27,232 nucleotides of DNA from a virus. Made by a program: the position numbers and the translations under genes. Shown in pieces: positions 12,079 through 22,200 of the stretch (positions within the stretch are counted from its first letter, which is position 1; the number at the start of each line of letters is the position of its first letter). The notes below the pieces were generated by a model. It was not told where the DNA came from. It worked only from the letters and a program-made list of their open reading frames with translations, and did not search any database. The stretch lies in the IMG/VR virus record IMGVR_UViG_3300044631_002149, positions 1 to 27,232 of that record. The stretch is one strand, 5' to 3'.

Positions 12079-15000
12079 GTGGCTGATTATGAAGGTCTGA
12101 TACGGGTTGGCATACAGGGCCTGAATCAGATCAAGGATTTAGAAAAAACTATTAACTCTTCGGTCGATGCCGCGAAGGAGCTTGAAGCGCGACTCGACAG
12201 TATTGAGAAAAAGCAAAGGCGTGCGTCTACAAGGAGTCTGGGCGCGACTAGGGATCTTGGCGCTGCGCTAAACAGGGTTGTCGATACCGACCAAGGCAGA
12301 AACGCAAGAGGGCAAATACTGCCTGGAGCAAGCCCAGCCGAAAGGCGTGCCGCTGCGCAAAACCTGAGACGCGCAGAGCTAAGGCTTAAAGCTGAAGACA
12401 GATCGGCTGCAGCGCTTGAAAGAGCAAGAAGAGTTTATATCGCAACGCTTGGGAAAGTCAACGCAACAACACGTCAAGCAGTGCCCATGCTTGAGTTCGC
12501 CAGTGGCGGGCTGGAAGCAATCTCGGGCAAGATTAGCCGCGAAAGCCGCATCAATTATCTCACCAACCTGTTCCAAGGCAGGCAGCGAGAGTTTGCCCGT
12601 GGCGGTGGCGGCGCAAATCTATCCGCTGACCTTCAGCAGCAGGCACGCAATACTCGCGCTGCATTTGACCTAGCAAGTGCAGGCGGCAGAGAAAACCTGC
12701 AACTGATGCAGCGGCTCGCTACAGAAATGGCGGGCATTGTGCGGCAGCAGAATGAAGTAAGCAGGCTTCGCGCTGGCCGCTCTACAATGTTTGAGGCTGG
12801 GCGGCGCGGGCAGGAAAGGATCACCGACCTGTCCAGAATGGCAGGCGCAGATCCAGGCAAGATTAGACAGCTTCGCTCTCAGGCGACAAGCGTAATCTCT
12901 GCTCAGTACACGGGCGACATTGCCGGCGCAAGGGATCTAGCGCGGCGCATGAATGCGTCGATCATGCGCTATACGCGAGAGCTTGATGCGGCGGCGCGTG
13001 ATTTACAGCAACAGCAGCGGGCGGGCCTCAGAAACCTCAACGTGCGCCAGAGCTGGGCAACCGGCTTGGAACAGCTGGGCGAAACCGCTACTGCTGTCAA
13101 CCAGCGCTTGAAGGTAGCCAGGACAAATCAGCGAGCCTCTTGGACGACCGCACTGGAGCAGCTAGGGGACACTGCTACGACGATTAACCAGAGGCTGAGG
13201 GTAGCCAGGACTAATCAGAGGGCTTCTTGGGCCACCGGCTTAGAGCAGCTGGGAGAAACTGCAACTGTTATCAACCAGCGCCTTAAAGTAGCCAGGACAA
13301 ATCAGCGAGCCTCTTGGACGACCGCACTGGAGCAGCTAGGGGACACTGCTACGACGATTAACCAGCGCCTAAAAGTAGCCAGAACCAATCAGCGGGCCTC
13401 TTGGGCAACCGGCTTAGAGCAGTTGGGCGAAACCGCTACTACCATTAACCAAAGGCTAAAAGTAGCCAGAACCAATCAGAGGGCTTCTTGGGCCACAGGG
13501 TTGGAACAGCTAGGGGAGACTGCAACTGTTATCAATCAGAGGCTGAAAGTAGCGAGAGCAAACCAGCGAGCTTCTTGGACAACCGGCTTAGAGCAGTTGG
13601 GCGAAACTGCGACGGTTATCAATCAGCGCCTAAAGGTAGCTAAAACAAATCAGCGAGCCTCTTGGGCAGCCGCACTAGAGCAGCTCGGGGAAAACGCCAC
13701 TACGATTAGCCAGCGCCTAAAAGTAGCCAGAACCAATCAGCGGGCCTCTTGGGCAACCAGCCTAGAGCAGCTAGGGAAGACTGCTGCCGTAATCAACCAG
13801 AGGCTAAAGGTAGCGAGAACAAACCAACGCGCTTCCTGGGCAACCGCGCTAGAACAGCTGGGGGAAACCGCTACTGCAATCAACCAAAGGTTGGGCGCAC
13901 GCAACCTCAACGTGCGCCAGAGCTGGGCAGCAGCGCTGCAGGACATTGGCGCCGAGCAGCAGATCAGGGCTCGCGCATTGCCTGATCGCAATCTGCTGGC
14001 CCAGCGCGTTGCGGCCAGTGGCCAGGTCGCGCCCACACGGCTTGACGATCTCAGGGACGCTGCCCGCAAGGCTGAAGCAGAGGCAGAGAAGCGAGCGGCG
14101 GGCTCCACCAAGCGCTATGCCGATGCAGTCGAACGCGAGGCGAAGCGGCTGGAGCGGCTTGGCATCGGCCAAGGCCCTGTGCGCGGCCCCGGTGGGGCGG
14201 TCCCGATGGGCGGGCAGTCGAGGGGCGGCTTCAACCAGCTCCCCTTCCCCGCCGGCCCAGGCAATGCCAGGGGCATCGCGCAGTTCCAGGCGATCCAGCG
14301 GCAGCAGCGAGCCGGCGGGGCACAGGGCTTCTTCCAGGGCGACGCACGCAAGGCGATCAGCGAGGGCCTGATTGGTGGCGCGTTCCCGCTGCTGTTCGGC
14401 CAAGGGCTCGGGGCATCCATCGGCGGCGCGGCGGGTGGTGTCAGCGGCGGCCTGATCGGCGGATCGTTCGGCTTCGGCCTGTCGCTGATCGGCACTGCAC
14501 TGGGCAGCGCTGTTGATACCACCACCAACAACCTGAAAGAACTTGCGGCATCGCTCAAGTCGCCCAATGATGCCATCACCGCACTGGAAGCAAGCGGTTT
14601 TCGTGTTGGCGATAGCTTAAAGTTCCAAGTTGAACAGCTGCAATCTGTTGGCCGCGCTTATGACGCGCAGACGCTTGTATTGCAAGAAGTCGAAAGGCGG
14701 CTTGGCGCTGGCAGTGTTCAAGGCTTAAACGCGCTCAATGCAGAGCAAAAGCGGTTGAATGAGTCCTGGGCAGAGCTGACGGGTGCATTGCAAAGTCAGC
14801 TGATTCCGGCGCTGGTCGGATTTACGAATGGAGTCAACGAAGTCATTGCGGCAGTTTCCGGGCTGGGAGAGCTGCCTGTCGTCAAGCAGCTCCTTCAAGC
14901 TCGCGGGGCACTGGCATCTACGCCGCTGGGCCGGGTCGTGGTTCCTTTTGCTCTTGCGGAAGGTCAGTTTCAAGCTGCTCAACAAAGGGGCAGAAGCGTC

Positions 15001-18000
15001 GCCGCCACGGCTCCTGCTCGCGTACCGCTCACGCCCCAAGAAGAGCTGGCCGCCGAATCAACCCGCATCCAAGAATCGCGCAGGGTTGCAGACCAGATCC
15101 GCTCGGCGTACCGCGAAGCATTCCAGCTGCAACGCCAAGCATACGATCTGCAACGCGAAGGCGCGGACATCAACCGCGAGATTGCAGATTATTCTTACAG
15201 AAAACAGCGCGAGATATTTGATCTGCGGCAGCAGGTTGCAGAGCGGGAAATTGAGAACAACCGTGCAGCGGCGCAGAATCGAATCGAGCGCAGTGACCTG
15301 AGCGCACGGCAAACATTTGCGGCGGCGACTGGCTTTGAGCAGCAGCTGCTCACTAATGTCCGCGAAGTGATGCGGACCCGGCAGGAAGGCGAAGCGGACA
15401 TTGAACAATCGCGCAGAAAGCTAGAGCTGGCGATGGCCAAGCTCAACCGCGACGTTGAAGATTACAAGCGCACAAATGCACGCGAAATTGAGGACATTGA
15501 GCGGCGCAAGTTGGCATATACGCGCTCAGTGGAAGATTACAAGATGAACGTTGCAGATTATGTACTGCAACGCGCAAGAGAGGCCGCTGACTTTATGCGG
15601 CAGGCGATGACACTGCCTGAGGTTGGCGGCGGTGGCGGTGCTGTTGGTGGCGGGCTTTCTACTGCAATCGACCGCATTGGTGGAGCGTATCAGTTCCGGG
15701 GCACAGAACTGGCCAGCCGCAGGCAGCCCGGCGATTATCAATCCGATCCGCGAGAAAACTTCTTCTTTGACCGCCGGCCACAGCTGATCGCTGGCGCCAA
15801 AGCCCGAATTGCCACGCTGACGCAATCCGATTTGGCGGCCCTGGCTTTCACGGTGCTTACCGAGGCCGGCCCGACCGACATTGGCAAGATGGATGTAGCA
15901 GCCAATCTGCTTGTCCGCTCTGCCGCATTGGACAATGCGCCGATCAGCGCTGTTGCTAAACAGCCTGGGCAGTATGTCGGCGTCAACAGGTACGGCAGAA
16001 TTGACCTTGAAAGCGAAACGAGAGGCCGTCAGGTATTCGGTTCTCGCTATGACCAAACACTGAATCTGCTGCGCGGCGGCGTTGCTGGTGGAGCAATGCC
16101 TGGCGGCGTTGTTGCCCGCACTGGTGCAACTGGCATCGGCACAGGTGCCCACCTTGACGTGCGCTGGGCTGACGGCAGGCCGATCACGGCAGCAGACGCA
16201 GATCGCTTCATTCGTGTCGCCGGCAAGCTGCCATCGAGCTATGGCGTTACCAGTGGCTACGGCCCGCGCAGGGCGCCCGTCCCAGGGGCATCGACCTTCC
16301 ACCGAGGTGTTGACTTTGCCACCCCGGCAGGCCAGCCAATCACCCTCACCGGAGGCGCCAGGCTCACAGGCGCAATGACTGAAGCGCAGAGCGGCGGCGG
16401 CGGGATCGTTGGCATCATCGAGACCCCGATGGGGCAGATGAAGCTGCTGCATCTTGAGCGCGTCCTTGGCACGCCCCAGGCGACTGCCGCCGCGCAAGTC
16501 TCCAACATTCCCCAGCCGCGCTTCAGCCCGGTCGCGGTCGGCGCTACGCCTTCTGCTGCACCGATTAATGCTGAGCGCATGGCCGTGCTCTCGCGCATGG
16601 TCGGCAGCGAGCAAGAGGCGCAACGGATTCTGGAAGAGCAAAACAAGCTCAGGCAGAAAGGCATTGAGCTTGCTCAGGTCGAGCAAATCCTGCAGGGCAA
16701 TCAAGTGCCGGCACTTGAGCAAGAGTTTGCCGCGCTGCAAAGCAAGCTCAAGGCTCGCCGCGATTCGCTCGGACTGAGCAGCAACGAGCTTGCGTTGGCC
16801 GATCTTGAAGCAGAAAGCAAAGCGCGAATTGCGCGGATTGAAGAAGAGCGAGCCGGTGCGCTTGCAAAAGCCAGCAAGCAATACAAAGGAGCCGATCTTG
16901 CCAAGGCCCAGCAAATGATTAACGAGCAAAGTAAGCTCGGGCTGGGCATTGCCAAGGCGGAAGAGCAGCAGAAGCGCGAAAATCTAGAGCTGGTAAACCA
17001 AATAGCAAACGCGCAAGAAGCGAATGACTTGCTAATCAATGCACGCAAAGAAAAAGAAGTGGCAACGGTTGAAAATGCTGCCTTGCTGCGCGGCGAGCTT
17101 AACGCAAGCGCTGTCGAGCTGGCCAGGCTGTCTGATGGTTACAAAGCCATGAGCGAACAGCAAAAGGCAGCCTATGAGCTTGATGTTGCCAGAACCGAAG
17201 AGCTGCGCAAGCAAAATGAGTTCAGGCAGCAGATCAATCAACTGCAGCAGGAGCGAAGTCTTACTGGCGCTGGGCTACGCGCTGGAATGATCGGTGAACC
17301 TGCACGCAGCTTTGAGCAGGCACTGAATGACGACAGAAGCGTTGAGCAAGCAAATCAGCTCGCGCAGGAGGCCGAACTTCTTGAAGACCAGCAGCTGATC
17401 TGGGACAGCCTTGAAAAGAACATTGTCGATGTATCTAACGCAATTTCGGGCGGGCTCACTAATGGTCTGCTTGATGTAATCAGCGGCGCCCAAAAGATTG
17501 AGGACGTAGGCCGCGAGGTGCTTAATGGCATCGCCCGTACGTTTGCCGACACCGCACAGCAGCAGCTGAGCACGCTGATGCAACGCAAGCTCGCGTCGAT
17601 GCTGGGTGGCCCTGAAGGCCCGCTCACCAAGATGCTCGGGGGCGCGTCCGCTACCGCCGGCCCTGAAGCGCTCAACGGTGCATCTCTGGCCGCAAGCGGC
17701 AACGTATGGGCGCTCAATAATGCGGCGCTTGCGGCAAGCGCCAGCCTGCAATCCTTCGCTGCGCAAGCTGCGGTTTCTAGCGCAACAAGTGGTATCGGTT
17801 CTGCATTCTCTGCAAGCGCTCCTAACATCTTGGGCAGCTTCTTCCCCGGCGGCGCCGGGCTAAGTTTTGGCCCCAGCTCCATGCTTAGCGGTATTGGTTC
17901 TGCATTCTCCAGCGCAGCGCCCAACATCCTGGGCAGCGTGCTCGGCGGCGCCAGTCCGCTGCCCAGCTTCCCGTTTGGCGGTTTCCTGGCCAATGGCGGC

Positions 18001-18375
18001 ACGGCTCAGCGCGGCAAAGGGTACGTCGTGGGTGATGGCGGCGAGCCTGAGGTTTTCTTCCCTGGCGCAACCGGCCAAGTCGTGCCGTTTTCCGATTTGG
18101 AGAACGATGAGGACGAGCCAGAGTTTTCTTTTGCTGGCGCCGCCGGAAAGGCCGTGCCACGCTCTGACATGGAAAAAGCCGCTGCGCTACAGGAAGGTGA
18201 ATCGAGCAACGAGCCCATTGACATTCGCTACACCGTGACAGAACAGCGTGGCGAGCGCTATGTTACCGAGGAACAGCTGCTCAAGAGCAATGCCGCCTTG
18301 GCTAAGCGCACTCAAGCCATGACCTACGCTGGCATGAGAAACAATCAGCAAATCCGCGAGTACGCCGGGCTCTGA
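12079..18375 (+). CDS. Tape measure protein with repeat array and muralytic domains
   Basis: 2098 aa, from a GTG preceded by a G-rich stretch. The order is: helical N-terminus; ten 29-aa repeats (residues ~324-613); Gly-rich hydrophobic segment (~763-812, GGAFPLLFGQGLGASIGGAA); the block LNESWAELTGALQSQLIPAL common in tape measures; long charged coiled coil (~1015-1180); a SleB-like segment (~1250-1300, with TEAGP Glu1262 and 'DVAANLLVRSAALDNAPIS'); an M23 peptidase-like domain (~1392-1470) with SGYGPRR, H1408-x3-D1412 and LLHLE (H1458); a second coiled coil (~1500-1760); and a C-terminus with YVVGDGGEPEVFFPGATGQV. It sets tail length (about 0.15 nm per residue suggests roughly 300 nm, less for folded domains) and probably enters the envelope with wall-cutting activity at infection. 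Confidence 0.9.
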   Translation: MADYEGLIRVGIQGLNQIKDLEKTINSSVDAAKELEARLDSIEKKQRRASTRSLGATRDLGAALNRVVDTDQGRNARGQILPGASPAERRAAAQNLRRAELRLKAEDRSAAALERARRVYIATLGKVNATTRQAVPMLEFASGGLEAISGKISRESRINYLTNLFQGRQREFARGGGGANLSADLQQQARNTRAAFDLASAGGRENLQLMQRLATEMAGIVRQQNEVSRLRAGRSTMFEAGRRGQERITDLSRMAGADPGKIRQLRSQATSVISAQYTGDIAGARDLARRMNASIMRYTRELDAAARDLQQQQRAGLRNLNVRQSWATGLEQLGETATAVNQRLKVARTNQRASWTTALEQLGDTATTINQRLRVARTNQRASWATGLEQLGETATVINQRLKVARTNQRASWTTALEQLGDTATTINQRLKVARTNQRASWATGLEQLGETATTINQRLKVARTNQRASWATGLEQLGETATVINQRLKVARANQRASWTTGLEQLGETATVINQRLKVAKTNQRASWAAALEQLGENATTISQRLKVARTNQRASWATSLEQLGKTAAVINQRLKVARTNQRASWATALEQLGETATAINQRLGARNLNVRQSWAAALQDIGAEQQIRARALPDRNLLAQRVAASGQVAPTRLDDLRDAARKAEAEAEKRAAGSTKRYADAVEREAKRLERLGIGQGPVRGPGGAVPMGGQSRGGFNQLPFPAGPGNARGIAQFQAIQRQQRAGGAQGFFQGDARKAISEGLIGGAFPLLFGQGLGASIGGAAGGVSGGLIGGSFGFGLSLIGTALGSAVDTTTNNLKELAASLKSPNDAITALEASGFRVGDSLKFQVEQLQSVGRAYDAQTLVLQEVERRLGAGSVQGLNALNAEQKRLNESWAELTGALQSQLIPALVGFTNGVNEVIAAVSGLGELPVVKQLLQARGALASTPLGRVVVPFALAEGQFQAAQQRGRSVAATAPARVPLTPQEELAAESTRIQESRRVADQIRSAYREAFQLQRQAYDLQREGADINREIADYSYRKQREIFDLRQQVAEREIENNRAAAQNRIERSDLSARQTFAAATGFEQQLLTNVREVMRTRQEGEADIEQSRRKLELAMAKLNRDVEDYKRTNAREIEDIERRKLAYTRSVEDYKMNVADYVLQRAREAADFMRQAMTLPEVGGGGGAVGGGLSTAIDRIGGAYQFRGTELASRRQPGDYQSDPRENFFFDRRPQLIAGAKARIATLTQSDLAALAFTVLTEAGPTDIGKMDVAANLLVRSAALDNAPISAVAKQPGQYVGVNRYGRIDLESETRGRQVFGSRYDQTLNLLRGGVAGGAMPGGVVARTGATGIGTGAHLDVRWADGRPITAADADRFIRVAGKLPSSYGVTSGYGPRRAPVPGASTFHRGVDFATPAGQPITLTGGARLTGAMTEAQSGGGGIVGIIETPMGQMKLLHLERVLGTPQATAAAQVSNIPQPRFSPVAVGATPSAAPINAERMAVLSRMVGSEQEAQRILEEQNKLRQKGIELAQVEQILQGNQVPALEQEFAALQSKLKARRDSLGLSSNELALADLEAESKARIARIEEERAGALAKASKQYKGADLAKAQQMINEQSKLGLGIAKAEEQQKRENLELVNQIANAQEANDLLINARKEKEVATVENAALLRGELNASAVELARLSDGYKAMSEQQKAAYELDVARTEELRKQNEFRQQINQLQQERSLTGAGLRAGMIGEPARSFEQALNDDRSVEQANQLAQEAELLEDQQLIWDSLEKNIVDVSNAISGGLTNGLLDVISGAQKIEDVGREVLNGIARTFADTAQQQLSTLMQRKLASMLGGPEGPLTKMLGGASATAGPEALNGASLAASGNVWALNNAALAASASLQSFAAQAAVSSATSGIGSAFSASAPNILGSFFPGGAGLSFGPSSMLSGIGSAFSSAAPNILGSVLGGASPLPSFPFGGFLANGGTAQRGKGYVVGDGGEPEVFFPGATGQVVPFSDLENDEDEPEFSFAGAAGKAVPRSDMEKAAALQEGESSNEPIDIRYTVTEQRGERYVTEEQLLKSNAALAKRTQAMTYAGMRNNQQIREYAGL
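13048..13917 (+). repeat. Ten tandem 87-bp (29-aa) repeats in the tape measure gene
   Basis: The TGG codon recurs at exactly 87-bp steps (13054, 13141, 13228 ... 13837), with an eleventh start at 13924. The unit consensus is QRASWATGLEQLGETAT followed by VINQRLKVARTN. Units 2 and 4 share a 78-bp identical block (13114-13191 and 13288-13365), and 13362-13410 equals 13710-13758, four units away. A 27-bp sequence (13033-13059) recurs exactly after the array (13903-13929), so the array grew inside one ancestral copy. Since 29 residues are close to eight helical turns, all Trp fall on one face. Confidence 0.95.
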
Positions 18376-18909
18376 ATGCTTACTGTAATGCCCTACATCG
18401 AGCTGCTGACCGACGCGGGGGCTCAGTTCTCTCCGCGCCAGCTTTATCAGCCTTATTTTCCAAACGAGACAAGGACTTACGCTGGCGCTAGTTATGTATT
18501 CAGCCCTTTTAGTATCGCTGGGGATTTTTCTTCTGATGGCAGCGAAAGCGGCGAGCTTGAGCTTATTGCTCCGGCTAACATGATCTCAGCCGCTTTGCTG
18601 TGGCAAGCGTCCGAAAGTCGATACTTCATCAGGGTTAATTCGATGCTTCTGGCCGGGACGCCTCCGGCAAATGAAACAGGCTATCCGACCTATTCTGAGG
18701 TAGGCATTCTTAGCTCTACTATTTGCGCCTGTGATTCGTTTGCTTACACTGATACGGTTCCTGGCGAAGAAGATCAAGACGACCAAGCCGCGCTTGTTAC
18801 GCTGAAACTTTCCAACCCTCTTAATTTTGTAGCGGGCACAGCTCCGACCCGCAGGCTCACAGCTGATCAAGTTGGCCCGCTGCCGGCAAGTGGAGGGCTT
18901 ACGTTTTGA
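18376..18909 (+). CDS. Minor tail protein (tail tip, gpL-position)
   Basis: 177 aa, ATG directly after the tape measure stop. A beta-rich protein: 'PYIELLTDAGAQFSPRQLYQ', 'GELELIAPANMISAALLW', and an ending 'PTRRLTADQVGPLPASGGLTF' in which '(V/T)RRLT...V' resembles the close of gpL-type minor tail proteins. A CAC motif occurs at TICACDSF, but there is no four-cysteine set like the iron-sulphur site of lambda gpL. Position between tape measure and the NlpC-like and J-like genes matches gpL in lambda-type tips. The role is inferred from order; it is probably part of the ring joining tube and tip. Confidence 0.5.
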   Translation: MLTVMPYIELLTDAGAQFSPRQLYQPYFPNETRTYAGASYVFSPFSIAGDFSSDGSESGELELIAPANMISAALLWQASESRYFIRVNSMLLAGTPPANETGYPTYSEVGILSSTICACDSFAYTDTVPGEEDQDDQAALVTLKLSNPLNFVAGTAPTRRLTADQVGPLPASGGLTF

Positions 18910-19289
18910 CGTTCTGGCGCAGCTGGGTGGGGCTTCCCTGGGCGCTCAATGCCGACCCGAGGGACGGGCGAGCAGCGTGCTGCTTCAGGACCGCGCAGGC
19001 GACCCGCGAAGAGCTGGGGATGCGCTGGCCGGCAGATCGCATGGCTCACTGGTATTCCGACGCGCAGGCGGGCGCCTGGCACGGGCTCCGGTGGGATTGG
19101 CTGGAGCTGACCACCCCAATCGAGGAACCCGAGGCCGGGGCGCTGATCCGCTTCGATAATCAAGATGACAGCTTTGGCGTTGGTGTGCTGGCTGATGCGC
19201 AAACCCTGCTTACAGTGCGGCATCATGGACGATTGATTGTCGGCCCAGTCTCCGCTTTCCGCCGGCTTAAGCTGTATCGCTTGCAATGA
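18906..19289 (+). CDS. Degenerate NlpC/P60-like tail-tip protein (gpK-position)
   Basis: 127 aa from TTG 18906, overlapping the previous stop by 4 nt (TTGA). The start WVGLPWALNADPRDGRAACC and the run to REELGMRWP line up with phage NlpC/P60 peptidases ('Y-V-G-x-P-Y...D-P-x-G-x-D-C-W-G-L...Y-R-E-x-x-G-x-x-L-P'), with C25 or C26 at the catalytic cysteine. Later, EAGALIRFDNQDDSFGVGV corresponds to 'G-D-(L/I)-(V/L)-x-F-x...H-V-G-V', but the catalytic His is Gly91. The ending RRLKLYRL matches the usual '(R/G)-x-(Y/F)-R'. So the fold is probably kept and the peptidase activity lost. It ends in an ATGA overlap with the J-like gene. Confidence 0.6.
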   Translation: MTFWRSWVGLPWALNADPRDGRAACCFRTAQATREELGMRWPADRMAHWYSDAQAGAWHGLRWDWLELTTPIEEPEAGALIRFDNQDDSFGVGVLADAQTLLTVRHHGRLIVGPVSAFRRLKLYRLQ

Positions 19290-22200
19290 TCCCTCTCCTT
19301 CCTTACGAAAAGCGCTTGGCCGAGATTCTTGGCATCAGCCAAGACAAATATCAGGAATGGAAGGCGATCACGCTGAAGCATTCTATTGAAAAGCCGGCAG
19401 CGGCTGAAGGCCCAGTGTGCGGCCCGCTGGTGCCAGTGCTTGTCAACCTTGCAATTTCAGTCGGCGTCACACTGCTGTCCTCGCTGCTGTTCCCGACACC
19501 GCAGCAAAGCCGCATCGTCACCAAGCGCGGGCGGCGCGATCCGCGCACAAGCAATCAGCGATCATCGCCGCGCTTTGGCTTTGATTCGGTGCAGGAACCC
19601 GCTCAGGTTGGGCAATTTGTGCCAATCGTTATTGCTAAACGCGAAAACGGGCTAGGCGGCGTGCGTGTTGCTATGCCGATGGTCTGGTCACAGGTGCTTG
19701 CGTTAAACGGCTCGGTGATGCTTCGCGGCATTTTTCTTGCAGGCGCGGCAAACATGCGAGCAGACGCCTGGGACCAAAGGGGCTGGGCGTTTGGCAATAA
19801 CACTCTTGGCGCCTATGCCTACACTGGCAACGCGCTAACTAGGGGCGCAAGATACTCGATTTACTACGCTCCCGAAGGCGGCAGAATTGCAGACAGCCAA
19901 CTGATCGCCGGCAGACAGGCAAGCCGAGATGTTGGCAATTTTACCAACTACGGGGGCCAGGATGTTTTCTCTGTGAATATCGGCGGGCAGTTTAGAAGAG
20001 CGTTTTGCATGGCAGAAAGCCCATCGACGAGCAAAGCGTTTGGCCTGTATGGCTGGTGCCCCAACGTGATGCTGCATCGCTCGACCGTGCAGTTGCAGCC
20101 AACAGTTACCGCCAGAATAAATAACGATGGCGACGTTAAGACAGACGACGACGCCGCCGCATTGGTTGAACTATGGAAGGGCAAGTTTCACTGGTCGATG
20201 CGTGGCGCTTTGCGGCAGCACCGGGAGTCAAGCTCAAGTACATGGACCAATCCGGCAAGCGGCAATTTTGATATTCAGGGTTTAGACGTGAGCATTGGCG
20301 ACGGCTTGCGTTACGTTCTTCGCCGCAACACGGATGCCGAAACCAAAATCAAGTTTGATACAAGCAACTGCAGGATCAAGAACAACAAGGCAGAATCAAA
20401 GCAGGACATGGGCGGCGTCGCTGCCTCTGTTGCCGGCGTACAGAACTCTGCGGACACGGCGCTGATTCCAAACGAGTTATACCGGATCGGCACATGCTGG
20501 GCTATTTTAGAAGAAAGACTGCCGCAGCACGACGAGACAATCTTCATTAGCGATTCCGAGAATGAACCGATTGGCAATGGCAATGGCATGGAATACATCT
20601 TTACCGTTGTCAAGGCCGGCAGGGTGCAGTTTGGCGGCGAAGGTTTTTTGGAAACGCCGGAGCAGGGCACAACGATTTTCCCCGATGAATACGACCCGGA
20701 TACTAATTTTGCCAACATGGAAAGCGGCACAGAAGGGCGTTACAAGGTCTGCTCTGCTGCTGCGCAAATCTTCCGTATGGCGATTGCGTCTGTTGGTGCA
20801 GTTAGAGAATACAAAATATGCGAGCTTGTAATCAAGTCTCGGGTTGGCGTAACTGTTAGCGGAATGACGGGATTCCGCTCCTGCCCAACTATTCAGGAGA
20901 TCAACGCAAAGGCAGGCCAAGAGCAGGTTGACGACGACGCCGAAGGCCGGCTTACGGTTTCACGTTTTGACAGCAGCGGCAGCCTTGTCACCACCAAGAC
21001 GCGCCGATACAGCGCATTCTCGATGCAATACAGCGATGATCGCGGCAGCACATGGACGAGCTTCCCCGAGGTGTTTGCCGTTGCCGGCGTGAGCGGAGAG
21101 GATGTTTATAACTATCTGCGAATCAGCTTTGCTTCTTACAAAAGATGGGAAGTCAGGTTTGAGCCTGTTTCGAGCTGGGAGATTCGCCGCGACGGGCTTG
21201 ATCGCGTGATGGTGCTTGACACCAATAGCAACGCTCAGGTTAGCAAAACATCCGGCGATGTTACTGTTTCAACAACTGGCTACATTATCAACCCGACCGC
21301 AGGCAAGCGGCGCAAGATGAAAAATCTTGAGCCCGATATTGATCTCGGGCTGGGATGGTCTGATCCAGAGTACAGCTCAATGATTGACGGCTACGCCAGG
21401 TTTGCGGAGGCGTTTCCTTACGATAATCTGCAGTCAACAGTTGGCACGACTCCAGAGCATGAAATCAAACACGTTAATTATTACGGGGATCTTGATTTTG
21501 TGCCTTCGTACAACAAACTAGCGCCTGTCGGCGTCAACATTGCAGCCTCGCTGGAGTTTAACAGCCTTGGGCAGTTTAGCGGCTTTTGCAACAATGGCTA
21601 TGAAATGCCAAGACTGCGAAACGATAATACATTGGGGGCCAGTCATTTATTCCCAGACTGGCTGCGCGAGTTGATGACAAATCCTGACCTGGGCGCTCTT
21701 CCGCGAACGCAGACCAGGCAGATTGACGAGGATAGCTTTAGGCAGGCCGCGCAATGGTGCCAAGACCGGGAATACTTTTACGATGCAGTGGAAGATGAAC
21801 CGCTGAACATTCTTGATTGGGCGACTGAAACCGCGCAGGCGCACTTGCTGAAGCTGGTTAAGCTGGGCGGGGTGTACTACTTGAAAAAAGCTATTGAGTT
21901 TGACGATCCGCTGGACATTAAGGGACAGTTTAATAATGGCAATATAGAAGGGGGATCGTTTAAGCTCGACAGCATTGACTATCTGACTAGGCAGCCGTTT
22001 GCCGTTCAGGTCAAGTGGCGCGAAGAATCAACTAGCGCTGAAGCGCCACTGTTTGCCCGCGAGCGCGTAGCAACAGTCCGAGAGGTGGGCACTAGCGCAA
22101 ATGTCCCGATTAGGACACTGGACCTGTCCAAGTGGTGTACTAACTACAGGCAGGCGATTGATGCAGCCTGCTATTTGATTCGCTTTGTCACGCTTATAGA

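Noticed and set aside
13048-13917. CRISPR-like regular repeat
   Set aside because: The period is exact but there are no unique spacers; the repeat is in frame and encodes a tape measure helix.
15526-16929. 467-codon minus-strand frame opposite the tape measure
   Set aside because: Same shadow effect; the plus strand carries recognisable M23 and coiled-coil sequence throughout.
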